This document shows, piece by piece, positions 24,687-34,217 of a stretch of 64,000 nucleotides of DNA; the stretch's first letter is position 1; each line of letters opens with the position of its first letter. Made by a program: the position numbers and the translations under genes. Source of the stretch: Palsa-1400 sp036501625 (lineage in GTDB: Bacteria > Verrucomicrobiota > Verrucomicrobiia > Limisphaerales > Palsa-1400); the NCBI GenBank assembly GCA_036501625.1, contig DASXZY010000073.1:1-64000 (forward strand), in the 5' to 3' direction. The notes under the pieces were generated by a model that did not search any database, was not told the origin of the DNA, and saw only the letters and a list, made by a program, of their open reading frames with translations.

Positions 24687-26567
24687 TCACGGCATCGTTA
24701 AAAATTCCGCGCTGGTCATCATGGCCCAGAGCAAATCGCGGTCGGCTTCGGTGCGGTGTTTGGCGCGCTCTTTTAGAAAAGCTTTCGCTTGGCCGGCTTC
24801 CTGGGCGTCGGGCAGGCGATCATACGCTGCCAGGAATGCCTCTCGAACGCACACGTTCGGGTCCTGCAAGGCCATGAGGCGTGACATCGTATTGGCGGGG
24901 CTTGGCTTGAGGATTTTCCCAATCAACGCGGAGTTGGCGAGGAACTGCGCTTGCTGATAGGTGGCGTTGTAATCCTTGGGCAAAACGTCCGGCAACGCCG
25001 TGATAGCGGCCCGCCGCAGGGCATTGTCCTCTGGAGGCAAACCGGCGGCAATGCGCCAGGAACGCGCGAGTTGCTCGGCGGACAGCGGGCGTTCGATCGC
25101 GCCAGCAAAAGTTTCGGGCGCCACGCCGGCGTTTCCAAGCGCGTACACGCGGCTGAGCACAATGCCTCGAACCTCGCGGCGGATGTCGTAATTGTGGCTG
25201 GCGAAATCCTGCGCCAGCCAATCCAGCAATTCCGGGTGGCTGGGAGCATTGCGGGAGTTCATTTCGTCCGGCGGCTGCACAATGCCGCGTCCGAGGAGAG
25301 CCGACCACAGGCGATTGACAAAAGCGCGCGCCAGCAGCGGATTGTTTTGCGTCGCGGCATCGGCAAAAGCGGCGCGCCGCGAGAATTTCGGGACGCGGAC
25401 TTTGGCCTTGGCGTCAACGTATTTGTCATCGCTGTCCGTTTCTTTTTGGTCCGGCCCAGGACGTTCTTCTTTTACGGCGCCGCCGCTGAAAAGCGTGATG
25501 ACCGCGGGCTGAGACTCCTTTTTCAGATTCGTAAAGTTGACAAATCCGCCGGTGGCAGATTCGGAGACAGCGTTTCCGCCCTCGACGTTCTTGCATCGGT
25601 TGTAAGCAGCCACCAGGCCCCAATAGTGAGCCTGCTTGATCTCGCGAGCCAGCGGATGGTTGTGGCACTGGGCGCAGTTGATTTTGGTTCCATAGACGAC
25701 CGGCGCGACTGCTTCGGCGATGGCCTGGAAATCGTCGCGCCGCTCGTACAAGAACCACGAAGCTCCTTCGTCTTCCGCTTTGGCTGATCGCGCCAGCAAA
25801 ATCGCATGAACCATTTCGTTCCAAGGCCGGTTTTTCCGGAAGTTATTTTCGAGAAACGCCCACCAGCCGTTTTTCTTGCGCTGATCTTCCGTCTTCTCCC
25901 GTTTGCCGCGGCCCATGAGAAAATAATCCCATAATTCGCGCATCCGCATAGGATACTCGTCTGAGGCCAGCAGCCGGTCCACTAAATCGGCCCGCTTTGA
26001 AGCCGCCGGGGCATCGAGGAACGCCTGCAATTCCGCCGAAGTGCAAATGCGGCCGGCAAGATCAAGATAGACGCGCCGGCACCAGGTGCGATCATCGGCT
26101 TCCGCGGCGGGCTTAACCTTGCGCTCCTGCCAGCCTTCCGAGATCAACGTGTCAACGGCTTGCGGAATTGAATCGAAATGGCGAAGGGGGCGCGGCTTGT
26201 CCGCTGGTTGGATGTCTGCCGCGCTCATGGCAGTTATCCATTCGCGGATCGTTTTCCTATCGGCCTCCGCCAGTTGCTTCTTGGGCGGCATGTGGGGATC
26301 GGCATCGGCCGCCAAATTATTAAAAAGCCGGCTTTCCTGCGGCTTGCCGGGAACGACGACAGCGCCATCATCGCCGCCCTTCAGCAGCACGTCGAAATTG
26401 TCGAGTTCAAGACCGCTCTTTTGTTGCAAGGGGCCGTGGCATTTGACGCAATTGACGTCCAGTATCGGCTGGACCTTGCTCGACCAAAGCGCCGACGCCT
26501 CCGTCCCGCTGGCGATTTGAACGGCAGCAAGAAGGCCCCAAAGGACATGGACGCAGTGGCGGCGCAT
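24687..26567 (-). CDS. PSD1-type protein: planctomycete cytochrome c + DUF1549 + DUF1553
   Basis: This 626-residue protein has a signal peptide (1-22). Next comes a PSCyt1 haem-binding domain with CVKCH at about residues 40-44 and a distal methionine candidate in PHMPPKK. DUF1549 (about 130-320, with the CAQCHNHP motif, a second C-x-x-C-H) and DUF1553 (about 390-615, with the NRLWSALLGRGIV motif) follow. The haem sites suggest a periplasmic redox enzyme. It is the first gene of the operon with DUF1501 and WD40. Compared with the paralogue at 44108-46915 it is much shorter between DUF1549 and DUF1553. Confidence 0.92.
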   Translation of the reverse strand: MRRHCVHVLWGLLAAVQIASGTEASALWSSKVQPILDVNCVKCHGPLQQKSGLELDNFDVLLKGGDDGAVVVPGKPQESRLFNNLAADADPHMPPKKQLAEADRKTIREWITAMSAADIQPADKPRPLRHFDSIPQAVDTLISEGWQERKVKPAAEADDRTWCRRVYLDLAGRICTSAELQAFLDAPAASKRADLVDRLLASDEYPMRMRELWDYFLMGRGKREKTEDQRKKNGWWAFLENNFRKNRPWNEMVHAILLARSAKAEDEGASWFLYERRDDFQAIAEAVAPVVYGTKINCAQCHNHPLAREIKQAHYWGLVAAYNRCKNVEGGNAVSESATGGFVNFTNLKKESQPAVITLFSGGAVKEERPGPDQKETDSDDKYVDAKAKVRVPKFSRRAAFADAATQNNPLLARAFVNRLWSALLGRGIVQPPDEMNSRNAPSHPELLDWLAQDFASHNYDIRREVRGIVLSRVYALGNAGVAPETFAGAIERPLSAEQLARSWRIAAGLPPEDNALRRAAITALPDVLPKDYNATYQQAQFLANSALIGKILKPSPANTMSRLMALQDPNVCVREAFLAAYDRLPDAQEAGQAKAFLKERAKHRTEADRDLLWAMMTSAEFLTMP

Positions 26568-26667
26568 TTCGTTTTACAAGTTTGCACCCAATAGACGCGT
26601 CCGTGCAACAGCCTCTTCAAACAAAGTAGCCCTTGAATTGCACGCCTTCCTCTGGTTGCATCCAGAC

Positions 26668-27927
26668 ATGACTTTCAAAACACTTCGCGTTTTCGCGCGT
26701 TTGGCACGATTGGCCGCGATCATGCTCCTGCCTGCGACCGTGACAACGGGCCAGGCTGCCGATTATTTTCCTCCGCCCGACAGCGAGGGCGGATGGCGCG
26801 AAGCGCATGGCGCGGCGCAAGTTCGAAAACACGCGGGACTGGACCTGGCCCAATTGGACCGGGCGTTTGATTTCACTCAACGTTGCAGCCAGAACGGCGG
26901 GCTCCTCGTCGTGCGCCACGGGTATTTGGGTTACGAGCGGTATTTCGGCCGCGCCTTTCGCAATGCCAGCCCCGACATGGCCTCCACGGGGAAGGCAGTC
27001 ACGAGCATTGCCTGCGGCATCATGTTGCAGGAATTTCATGATAAAATTCCCGACGGGCTCGCGCAAAAAGTATTTACGCGGACATATTTGCCAGAGGCCT
27101 TTCCTTTGGATGACCCCCGGAAGGCGGACATAACGTTGGGCCAGCTTCTATGCATGACAGCCGGCTATCACGGAGAGGGGTCCAGCCCGGGGATTGCGAG
27201 CGGGCAGGTAGTTCCACTCAGTCCAGCGCCGGGCCAGGATATCCACAATCTGGATATGTCTTCAATCCGAACCGTCCTTTGGACGAATCCCGGCGCGGGT
27301 TATTCCTATTCGTCGCCTGCGCCCCACATCGCGTCCATCGTGCTGCGGCACGTCACCGGGATGGAACTGCCCGCCTACATTGACGAACACTTGGGCAAGC
27401 CGATGGGGTGGGGGCTATGGGGTTATTGTTTGCACCGCGGAAATTTTGACATGCCGCATGCCAACGGCGCGGGCAGCATCGCTCTGCACGCAACGGATGC
27501 CATTCGATTCGGCTATTGCCTATTGCACCACGGCAAGTGGGGCGCCAGGCAATTGGCGCCCGCGGACTATGTCGCATCGTGCGGCCAGCCGTCGCCGTTC
27601 AACCCGCATTGCCCGTTTAGCCTCATGTTCGAGAACAATTCCGACGGCCACGTTGCTGGGGCGCCGCGGGACGCATTTTACAAGTCGGGAGCGGGCGGGT
27701 TTGGCATCTTCATCGTGCCATCGCTGGATATGGTGATTTACAAGTTGGGCGGCAACGATTCGCAATATGACCCGGCTCTGACTGGCTTGCCTCAGCCGCA
27801 CCCATACGACGGCTCCCGCGACCATTGGCATCCGATCGCGCGGACTCCATTCAACGAAGGCAGCATGGGCGGCGACGATGGCCTGCGGCGCGTCCTCGAA
27901 ATGGTCTCCGCGGCCGTCAGGGATTGA
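26668..27927 (+). CDS. Exported serine hydrolase, beta-lactamase (class C/DD-peptidase) fold
   Basis: This 419-residue protein has a signal peptide (about 1-30) and the S-x-x-K catalytic motif STGK at 106-109. A Y-S-Y-S-S segment occupies the usual Y-x-N position and a C-terminal G-A-G-G-F-G region the K-T-G position. The family includes esterases, D-aminopeptidases and beta-lactamase-like enzymes, so the substrate is unknown. I start at the ATG at 26668; the frame's earliest start (26638) is a TTG. It is divergent from the cytochrome/DUF1549 gene with a 100-bp gap. Confidence 0.82.
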   Translation: MTFKTLRVFARLARLAAIMLLPATVTTGQAADYFPPPDSEGGWREAHGAAQVRKHAGLDLAQLDRAFDFTQRCSQNGGLLVVRHGYLGYERYFGRAFRNASPDMASTGKAVTSIACGIMLQEFHDKIPDGLAQKVFTRTYLPEAFPLDDPRKADITLGQLLCMTAGYHGEGSSPGIASGQVVPLSPAPGQDIHNLDMSSIRTVLWTNPGAGYSYSSPAPHIASIVLRHVTGMELPAYIDEHLGKPMGWGLWGYCLHRGNFDMPHANGAGSIALHATDAIRFGYCLLHHGKWGARQLAPADYVASCGQPSPFNPHCPFSLMFENNSDGHVAGAPRDAFYKSGAGGFGIFIVPSLDMVIYKLGGNDSQYDPALTGLPQPHPYDGSRDHWHPIARTPFNEGSMGGDDGLRRVLEMVSAAVRD

Positions 27928-27961
27928 TTCTCAATGCCCGGGATTCGCCCGATTCCAAATC

Positions 27962-28498
27962 TCAAGCGCGGGGAGCCTCCGGATTCGCGAGGGCAGCCCG
28001 CCTGCGGCGGCCGCTAAGCAGGTAGATGTCCGCCCGCACCTGCGTCAACGGGTCGCCAGAAGAATCTATCCCGCCAACCCGTGGGACAGGGTCAAAGATA
28101 ATCCGCCGCTCCGGCTCTTGCTCATCTACACGCGCCGCCAGAGTGATCGTGCCAAACGGAATCTCCCCGCGATTGGCCGGCCATGTTGTGCTCGCGTCCG
28201 CGACATCGTCGCCCGTCTCGGTCATTTGCACGAAAACGCCGAGCTTGACCGGCTTCTTGGCCAGCCGCGGGCCAAGTTCGTCGAAGAGAAAGTTGGGGGA
28301 CATTGCCGTCGCTGCCTCATTGGAGAGATATTCCGTCCCGTCCTCAGGCCGGATGCGAAAGCGCCCATGCCGGCTCAGCCCATCCGAGTTCGTGAACTTG
28401 AAAGCGGTGCCAGCGAAGAATGCTTCGCGCGCGAAGCTGGTGGGGATGGGTTTGGGCGCTTCCACAAACCGCTTTAAGCCCAAGCTTTTCGCCGCGGG
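27962..28498 (-). pseudogene. Catalase-family (SrpA-like) gene remnant, C-terminal half only
   Basis: From about 28498 to the stop at 27962 the minus-strand frame reads as the C-terminal half of small catalase-related peroxidases. The markers are VEAPKPIPTSF, AFKFTNSDG, GRFRIRP, SPNFLFDEL, GTITL, IIFDPVPRV and a final YLLSGRRRR. The N-terminal half with the distal haem histidine is absent. The upstream codons of the same frame (to 28819) are antisense to the next gene and have no family similarity. This is probably a decayed or deletion-truncated gene lying directly behind the 28588-30297 gene. A haem-binding activity is not expected. Confidence 0.8.
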
Positions 28499-28587
28499 AA
28501 AGAAGGGCCCAAATATTCCTTCACTCGCGCGGCCTTTGTTTCGGGCCGTTTTGCGGTCACGGTCCATCCGATGCGCCAAATTATTTT

Positions 28588-30297
28588 TTAACGTCCGAGA
28601 TTCGCGGAAGCTTTTGCAGCTTGTGTTTCGAACGTAAAAATGAGTTGGCCCGATGCGCTTGGGTTTAGGGAAACGCTGCCGCCGTCCAATTGCGTGCAGG
28701 TTCCTGAATCCGCAGGGAGGCGAAGCTCGTAATCCTTGCCCTTTGAGCGATAATTGATGCTGTTCGCCGTTACAGACTGGATTGCAGATTGCCGCCGAAT
28801 GCCGCCGGGCAGCCGCCACTGCCAGCGCAAGGGTTTTCCATGGGAATCCGTCCCGGCGAACGTGATCTGTGTTTCAAAGCAAACGATGGAAAACATCCCT
28901 CCCGAAGCCAGCGGTTGCTGGATGCTCAAATCGGTGGCGTTCAACTCCTTCACCGTTGGCGGGCCGCTCAACGCCAGATGCGAGCCGTCTCCATCCAGCG
29001 AAAGGGCGGCCGGATAGCGAATTCGCCGATTTTCAGGGGGCCGCCAACTCGCGGAATCGACAATCGGCAGCGTTGTGTAGGCGAGCGTGTGGCCGACGAG
29101 CGCGGTTTCATGTGTTGGCGAAGGAACCGTTTCGTCGAAACAGTGGAGGTCGCGAATAAAGAGCGCGTTGCTCTGCCAGATTAAATTGAGCCGGTAATAG
29201 CGGCTGTCATACCAGATGGTTTTGCGGTTTTGATGCCTCCAATCGTCAAGAACAACGACACTCGTCGGCGGTGTCAGCTTGAAATGATCCTTAAACCATT
29301 GGCCCGATTGCGCGAGCGTCTCCACGCGAATCGATCCGGCTTTTGCTTCCGTCGCGAACAATCGAATTTGTTGCGTTAAGCCTTGCTTCATCCCATCCCA
29401 GCCGAAGGAATTTTCCTGGCCAGCCTGCGTGTAACCAAATGCCAGCGCGGGTTGATGAATGAGAGCGTCCATGAACCATGCCACCCAGTTCGTGGAACCG
29501 CCGGCGTCGCGGTAAACCGGCTCCAATGAATATAATCCCGGCGTCGTGCCGTGCTGATAAATGGGATCGCTGCCGAGCATGCGGAAGACAGGAATGTTGA
29601 TTTGCCCGGCCTCGGTTTGAGCCGGCATGTAGGCATTGAGCCGGCTGGGATAGTAAGCCTGATTCCAATAACCGCCCCATAGCGTGTAACCATCGGTTCC
29701 AATCTGATCCTTGCAGTTGCACGAGGCCACCAGGCCATACTTCTCGCTCATGTAAGCCAGTGTCACTTCATCAATGAACCACGATCCGGCGGTGCGCGGA
29801 TAGAATCCAAAGATGCTTTTGAAATCCGCCATGTACACATCCACCAGCTTGCGCCGCTCCTCCGGTGTGTAACCGGGAGAGAACCCAACGTCGGCCGCCG
29901 GGTCCCATTCATGATGCCCCCGCCATGGGACGCCGGCTTTCCTGGCCAGCAATTCGGGGATTTCCCACCACGCGGCCAGTTCAAAATTTGTCACGGTCGG
30001 ACCCGCGAACAGCTTTTGATAGTTCGTGTCCATGAGGGCGTCGTACTGAAACGCGAATGTGGCCGGCAAATGAAATTCATTCAGCAATTGGACTTGCGCG
30101 CTGGTGGCTTTGAACAGGACGGTTTCGGAGTCGGCCACTCTAAAATCGTTGTCGCGAATAAAGTTGTAGATATTGACGATGCGCGGCTGGTCCGCCGCCG
30201 TGGCTGCGCCGATGCCATAAAACGAAATGCCAATCGCCAAAACCCCAGCGAGAATTTGCCCGCTTACTTGATGCAGCCAGCGACTTCTAGCGATCAT
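28588..30297 (-). CDS. Exported protein of unknown function, possible polysaccharide-deacetylase-like fold
   Basis: This 569-residue protein has a signal peptide (about 1-34). The mature N-terminus (VNIYNFIRDNDFR, then a 'TFAFQYDALMD' strand) and the later SWFIDEVTLAYMSEKYG segment recall NodB-like glycoside hydrolase/deacetylase proteins that alter or cut polysaccharides. However, I cannot identify the usual D-D and H-x-x-x-H metal motifs with confidence. The C-terminal 150 residues are beta-rich. Function is unassigned. The next gene downstream is the catalase remnant, and the ECF sigma gene is divergent, 164 bp away. Confidence 0.7.
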   Translation of the reverse strand: MIARSRWLHQVSGQILAGVLAIGISFYGIGAATAADQPRIVNIYNFIRDNDFRVADSETVLFKATSAQVQLLNEFHLPATFAFQYDALMDTNYQKLFAGPTVTNFELAAWWEIPELLARKAGVPWRGHHEWDPAADVGFSPGYTPEERRKLVDVYMADFKSIFGFYPRTAGSWFIDEVTLAYMSEKYGLVASCNCKDQIGTDGYTLWGGYWNQAYYPSRLNAYMPAQTEAGQINIPVFRMLGSDPIYQHGTTPGLYSLEPVYRDAGGSTNWVAWFMDALIHQPALAFGYTQAGQENSFGWDGMKQGLTQQIRLFATEAKAGSIRVETLAQSGQWFKDHFKLTPPTSVVVLDDWRHQNRKTIWYDSRYYRLNLIWQSNALFIRDLHCFDETVPSPTHETALVGHTLAYTTLPIVDSASWRPPENRRIRYPAALSLDGDGSHLALSGPPTVKELNATDLSIQQPLASGGMFSIVCFETQITFAGTDSHGKPLRWQWRLPGGIRRQSAIQSVTANSINYRSKGKDYELRLPADSGTCTQLDGGSVSLNPSASGQLIFTFETQAAKASANLGR

Positions 30298-30461
30298 TCG
30301 ACAATATGTTGTTCAGATTATTGACCACAGATTACGCGGCAGGCGCTTAATGTAAAGCCGGCTGCCGCAAGCCGTCGTAATTCACGTTACGAGACTCACT
30401 GAAGTGAAAATCCGCTCTGGTTTTGAACCTTTTCTGGCTTCGGGCATTCCACTGGCTGTAA

Positions 30462-31010
30462 ATGCTGGTGGTGGCTGAACACGAACAACTGCCCGTCGCG
30501 CAGGCCAGGGCCGGAGAACCGGCGGCTTGGGAGCGCCTGTTTCGCCGCTACCGACTGCCGGTTTATGTTTATGTTTTTGAGCTGGTCCATGATGAGCAGG
30601 CGAGCCTCGACATCGTTCAGGAAACGTTTATTGCCGCCACACGCAACATCGGAGGGTTGCGCGAGGACGGAAAATTTGGCGGCTGGCTGTTCGGCATCGC
30701 GCACCAGAAATGCATCCAGCGGTGGCGCAAACAGGACCGCGAATCCGCCGCGTTGGAACAAGCGGCCCAGGAGCCGGATGAGTTTGAGGACGACGCCAGT
30801 GAGTTGCTCATCCGCCGCGAACAGGAGGCGGAGTTCATGAGTTTGCTCGAACAACTGCCGCTGCCGCATCGCTCGGTGCTGCTGCTTCATTTCATCGAGG
30901 ATTTTTCGCTGGAGGAAATCGCGCGCATCACCGAAACCAGCCTGGGCACGGTCAAATCCCGACTGCATTACGCCAAGAAAAATCTCAGAAAACTATGGGA
31001 GGAAAAATGA
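30462..31010 (+). CDS. ECF-type RNA polymerase sigma factor
   Basis: This 182-residue protein has sigma-70 region 2 (about 20-85: the DIVQETFIAATRN helix and GWLFGIAHQK) and region 4.2 (about 130-178: LPLPHRSVLLLHFIEDFSLEEIA, then TVKSRLHYAKK). Length and layout are typical of ECF factors. The start ATG is at 30462. Its stop overlaps the next ATG by 4 bp, so the downstream small membrane protein is probably co-translated and could be its membrane regulator. Confidence 0.93.
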   Translation: MLVVAEHEQLPVAQARAGEPAAWERLFRRYRLPVYVYVFELVHDEQASLDIVQETFIAATRNIGGLREDGKFGGWLFGIAHQKCIQRWRKQDRESAALEQAAQEPDEFEDDASELLIRREQEAEFMSLLEQLPLPHRSVLLLHFIEDFSLEEIARITETSLGTVKSRLHYAKKNLRKLWEEK

Positions 31011-31405
31011 AAACGCCCCGCGAAGTTTTATTCCAGCGCCATCGCGCCGTTGAGGCAAAATTGGACGCCATCAGCCGCGCCGCCGCCAGGCCATCTCCGC
31101 GCGCTGTCAATTTTCTGCGCGATTTCTGGCTTGAGGTATTCTGGACGCCGCGCCGCATCTGGGCCGGATTGGCGGCGGTGTGGCTGGTGATTCTCGCGGC
31201 CAATCTTGATTTCCACGCCGGCGCCCCGCGCATGACGGCCGCTGTTTCGCCCAACGCCGGCGGATTTCTCATCGCGCTCCACGAACCGGAGCAAGTGATG
31301 GCCGAATTCACGCGCGGGCCTGCTCCGCAAAAGGCCGAGCCGCCGAAGCCGCCCGCCGCTTTGCCCCCGCGCTCGGCCCGCCATGTCGAATTTCGCATCA
31401 TTTAA
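31007..31405 (+). CDS. Small single-pass membrane protein encoded with the ECF sigma factor
   Basis: The protein has 132 residues. The N-terminal 45 residues are basic and probably cytoplasmic, followed by one transmembrane helix (about 52-70: IWAGLAAVWLVILAAN) and a proline-rich periplasmic tail. The ATG at 31007 is preceded by a good ribosome site (GGGAGG) and overlaps the sigma stop as ATGA. Position and topology fit an anti-sigma-like factor. However, there is no zinc-binding H-x-x-x-C-x-x-C motif, so this is inferred from context only. Confidence 0.75.
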   Translation: MKTPREVLFQRHRAVEAKLDAISRAAARPSPRAVNFLRDFWLEVFWTPRRIWAGLAAVWLVILAANLDFHAGAPRMTAAVSPNAGGFLIALHEPEQVMAEFTRGPAPQKAEPPKPPAALPPRSARHVEFRII

Positions 31406-31406
31406 T

Positions 31407-33173
31407 ATGACAACTCCGCCTGACAAATCGAACAGACCGCGCCTGCTCAGTTGGCGCATGGCCCGCATCGCGACGATCGGCTTGGCTTGCTTCGCCACGT
31501 TCATCGCACTGCTTTACGCCGAAGAGGATTGGCGCGGCAAAAGGGCGTGGGAGGATTGCAAGCGCCGGTTGGAAGCCAAGGGCATCGAGTTCGACTGGTC
31601 AAAATTCATCCCGCCGCCTGTGCCCGACGACGAGAATTTCTTCAAAGCTCCCGGCATCGTCGAAACCGATTGGGTGGGGCGCGGGCCAAGGGACTTGTCC
31701 AAACGCGTCGAGAAAGCGATGTCGCTGGAGGGCCGCGACTCCAATTCCGTATTGATTGCCGAAATCATTGTTGGGCCGCCTGGGGACTCGGGGCAGGCGC
31801 TGCGGTTGGAAGATACGAACACTCGCGCCGCGATTCGGAAACTGGTTTCTGGCGCGACCGGGCCCATGTTGATCGCGCCCAGAGAATTCCCGTTGCTCGC
31901 GCGGCTGCCGGCGGAAATTCACCCGGTGCGCATAGTGATATCAGCCAGCCAGCCGCCAACGACGAACATCCTGGCCGGCTTCTTTACCAGCGCCGGCGGC
32001 GCGACGCACGAAGGGCCGGCGTGCATCAGCGTTCAACCAGGCGAAGGCCAGTCGTTTCGCTTGACGTTCTCGTCGCCGGCTGAAACGGCGGAGGATTTTT
32101 TAGCCCGAACGGACTCATTGGAACCGGAGTTCGATGCCGTTCGCGCCGCGCTCAAGCGCCCTTACGCGCGGATGGACGGTGATTACACGCAGCCATACCT
32201 GCTTCCGATACCGGATTTTGTGACGGAGCGGGCCGTGGCGCAACTGCTCGCCACGCGAGTGGAGTGCCATCTCTTGCTCAATCATCCGGAGGAAGCCGCG
32301 CGGGACGCCACGCTGCTGCACGACATGTGCGGCCCGCTTGAGGCCAAGCCGACCGGCCCGATGACGCTGATCGCGGCGATGATCAATGTGGCCGTCAGCG
32401 GGCTTTACGCGGATACAATTGGAGACGGATTGCGTTTGCGGGCGTGGCACGAGCCGCAACTCGCCGCGCTGGAGGAGCAACTGGCGCGGACGGATTTGAT
32501 TCCCATCGCATCACAGTCATTTGAATCCGAGCACGCCTCCACGCCCATGACTCTGGAAAATACGGATCCGGCGGCCGTCTATAAAGCAAGCCAGGCTATG
32601 AATCATGAAAAAGCCACTTGGCGGGGAATGTTGACGGATCCCTTGTATGGATTTTGGGCTTATGCGCCGCGCGGCTGGATTTATCAAAACATGGCCCACA
32701 CCGCCATGCTCTCGCCGGCCAGCAAAGTTGGCGATGCTGCCAGCGGCCTGATTATGCCGGAGCTGGCCGCCCGCCTGGGCGAGGAACTTAAGTCCTTCAG
32801 CAAATGGTCTCCCTACTCGCACTTGGATGCGATATTTATTCCAAATTTCACGCGGGCGTGGGAAACCGTCGCGCGCAATCAAACTGTCGTCAACGAAGCG
32901 CTCGTGGCGTGCGCGCTGGAACGTTATCGCCTGGCTCATGGCGATTATCCGGAAACGCTGGCCGCGCTCGCTCCGCAATTCCTTGACAAAATCCCGCGCG
33001 ACGTCATCGGCGGCCAGCCGCTGCATTACCGCCGCCACAGCGATGGAACTTTTCTTCTCTACTCCATCGGGTGGAACGAAAAAGACGACGGCGGCCAAAT
33101 TCTGCCCGACATCCGGGATGGGCAATCCCTCGACAGCGGCGATTGGGTTTGGGAGCCGGGATTGGCTCGATAG
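31407..33173 (+). CDS. Membrane-anchored protein of unknown function, third gene of the sigma operon
   Basis: This 588-residue protein has one N-terminal membrane anchor (about residues 18-38: the MARIATIGLACFATFIALLYA helix). The large extracytoplasmic part is mostly helical. It ends in a segment (ALERYRLAHGDYPETLAALA, then FLLYSIGWNEKDDGG) that resembles the C-terminal region of major pseudopilins. I recognise this combination only as a verrucomicrobial hypothetical protein. The ATG at 31407 follows the previous stop by one base; an upstream ATG at 31383 is possible. A 77-bp gap precedes the aldo/keto reductase. Confidence 0.75.
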   Translation: MTTPPDKSNRPRLLSWRMARIATIGLACFATFIALLYAEEDWRGKRAWEDCKRRLEAKGIEFDWSKFIPPPVPDDENFFKAPGIVETDWVGRGPRDLSKRVEKAMSLEGRDSNSVLIAEIIVGPPGDSGQALRLEDTNTRAAIRKLVSGATGPMLIAPREFPLLARLPAEIHPVRIVISASQPPTTNILAGFFTSAGGATHEGPACISVQPGEGQSFRLTFSSPAETAEDFLARTDSLEPEFDAVRAALKRPYARMDGDYTQPYLLPIPDFVTERAVAQLLATRVECHLLLNHPEEAARDATLLHDMCGPLEAKPTGPMTLIAAMINVAVSGLYADTIGDGLRLRAWHEPQLAALEEQLARTDLIPIASQSFESEHASTPMTLENTDPAAVYKASQAMNHEKATWRGMLTDPLYGFWAYAPRGWIYQNMAHTAMLSPASKVGDAASGLIMPELAARLGEELKSFSKWSPYSHLDAIFIPNFTRAWETVARNQTVVNEALVACALERYRLAHGDYPETLAALAPQFLDKIPRDVIGGQPLHYRRHSDGTFLLYSIGWNEKDDGGQILPDIRDGQSLDSGDWVWEPGLAR

Positions 33174-33249
33174 AGACGATTTCTACACTTGAACGGCGGC
33201 GGGCGGAAGTGTTACGTTATGGCGCTCCGGAACACTGGAAGCCTTGCTT

Positions 33250-34143
33250 ATGAAAAATCGTTTTACTCGCCGCCAGTTTTTGGAACGATCGGCCGCCGCT
33301 GGAACTTTGTTGCTGGCTCCGCACCGATTGCTGGCGGAGGTTATTGCTGGCAAACGCACGGCCACCGACCAGGTGACTTTGGGCAACACCGGCATCAAAT
33401 TGAGCCGGATGGGTTTTGGCACGGGCAGCAATAGCGGGCATGTTCAAGCTGCTCTTGGCCAGGAGCAATTTACCAGCCTTATTCATTATGCCTACGACCA
33501 GGGCATCACTTACTTCGATTGCGCCCAGGCTTACGCCACCTTTGAATGGATGGGCGGGGCCATCAAAGGGCTGCCGCGCGAAAAGCTTTTCATCCAATCC
33601 AAAATTGGCGGCCGGCCGGAAGATATTTTGGCCGCCATCGATCATCACCGCAAAACTTTTGATACTGATTACATTGACAGCATGCTGATCCATTGCATGG
33701 TCCAGAATCATTGGACCGATGACTGGAAGCGGATCATGGATGGTTGCGATCAGGCCAAGGAAAAGAAGTGGATTCGGGCCAAAGGCGTATCGTGCCACAG
33801 CTTGCCGGCGTTGCGCGGGGCCAGGCAATCGGATTGGACGGAAGTGCATTTGGTGCGCGTCAACCCGCAGGGCGCCTTCATGGACGGCGAGCAGGAAAAC
33901 TACAACATGGTCACCAACGCGGTCGCGCCGGTGCTGGAGGAATTGAAGCTGATGCGGGCCAAGGGCAGGGGAATCATCGGCATGAAAATGATCGGCAACG
34001 GCACGTTCCTGGATGCGGCCGACCGGGAGAAAGCGATGCGCTTCGCGATGTCCCGCCCGGAGTTGGATGCGGTGGTCGTCGGATTCAAGAGCCGCGCGGA
34101 GATCGATGAGTCCATCCGGCGGATGAACTCGGCGCTTTCATAG
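33250..34143 (+). CDS. Tat-exported aldo/keto reductase-like oxidoreductase
   Basis: This 297-residue protein begins with a twin-arginine signal (R7-R8-QFLERSAAAG). The AKR barrel follows, starting LGNTGIKLSRMGFGTG. The catalytic tetrad region is visible as FDCAQAY (Asp/Tyr) and QSKIGG (Lys), with LIHCM in the histidine position. The usual C-terminal NADPH loop is shortened but the VVGFKS segment is present. Export of a folded nucleotide-binding protein is consistent with the Tat signal. The substrate is unknown. The ATG at 33250 is used; the frame extends to a TTG at 33244. Confidence 0.85.
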   Translation: MKNRFTRRQFLERSAAAGTLLLAPHRLLAEVIAGKRTATDQVTLGNTGIKLSRMGFGTGSNSGHVQAALGQEQFTSLIHYAYDQGITYFDCAQAYATFEWMGGAIKGLPREKLFIQSKIGGRPEDILAAIDHHRKTFDTDYIDSMLIHCMVQNHWTDDWKRIMDGCDQAKEKKWIRAKGVSCHSLPALRGARQSDWTEVHLVRVNPQGAFMDGEQENYNMVTNAVAPVLEELKLMRAKGRGIIGMKMIGNGTFLDAADREKAMRFAMSRPELDAVVVGFKSRAEIDESIRRMNSALS

Positions 34144-34217
34144 GACGGTCAAAAGACTTGCTTTTGCGGCGGATTGGGCTTCAATCGCCTTCAGCATGAA
34201 GCAATTCGCGTCCCGCC

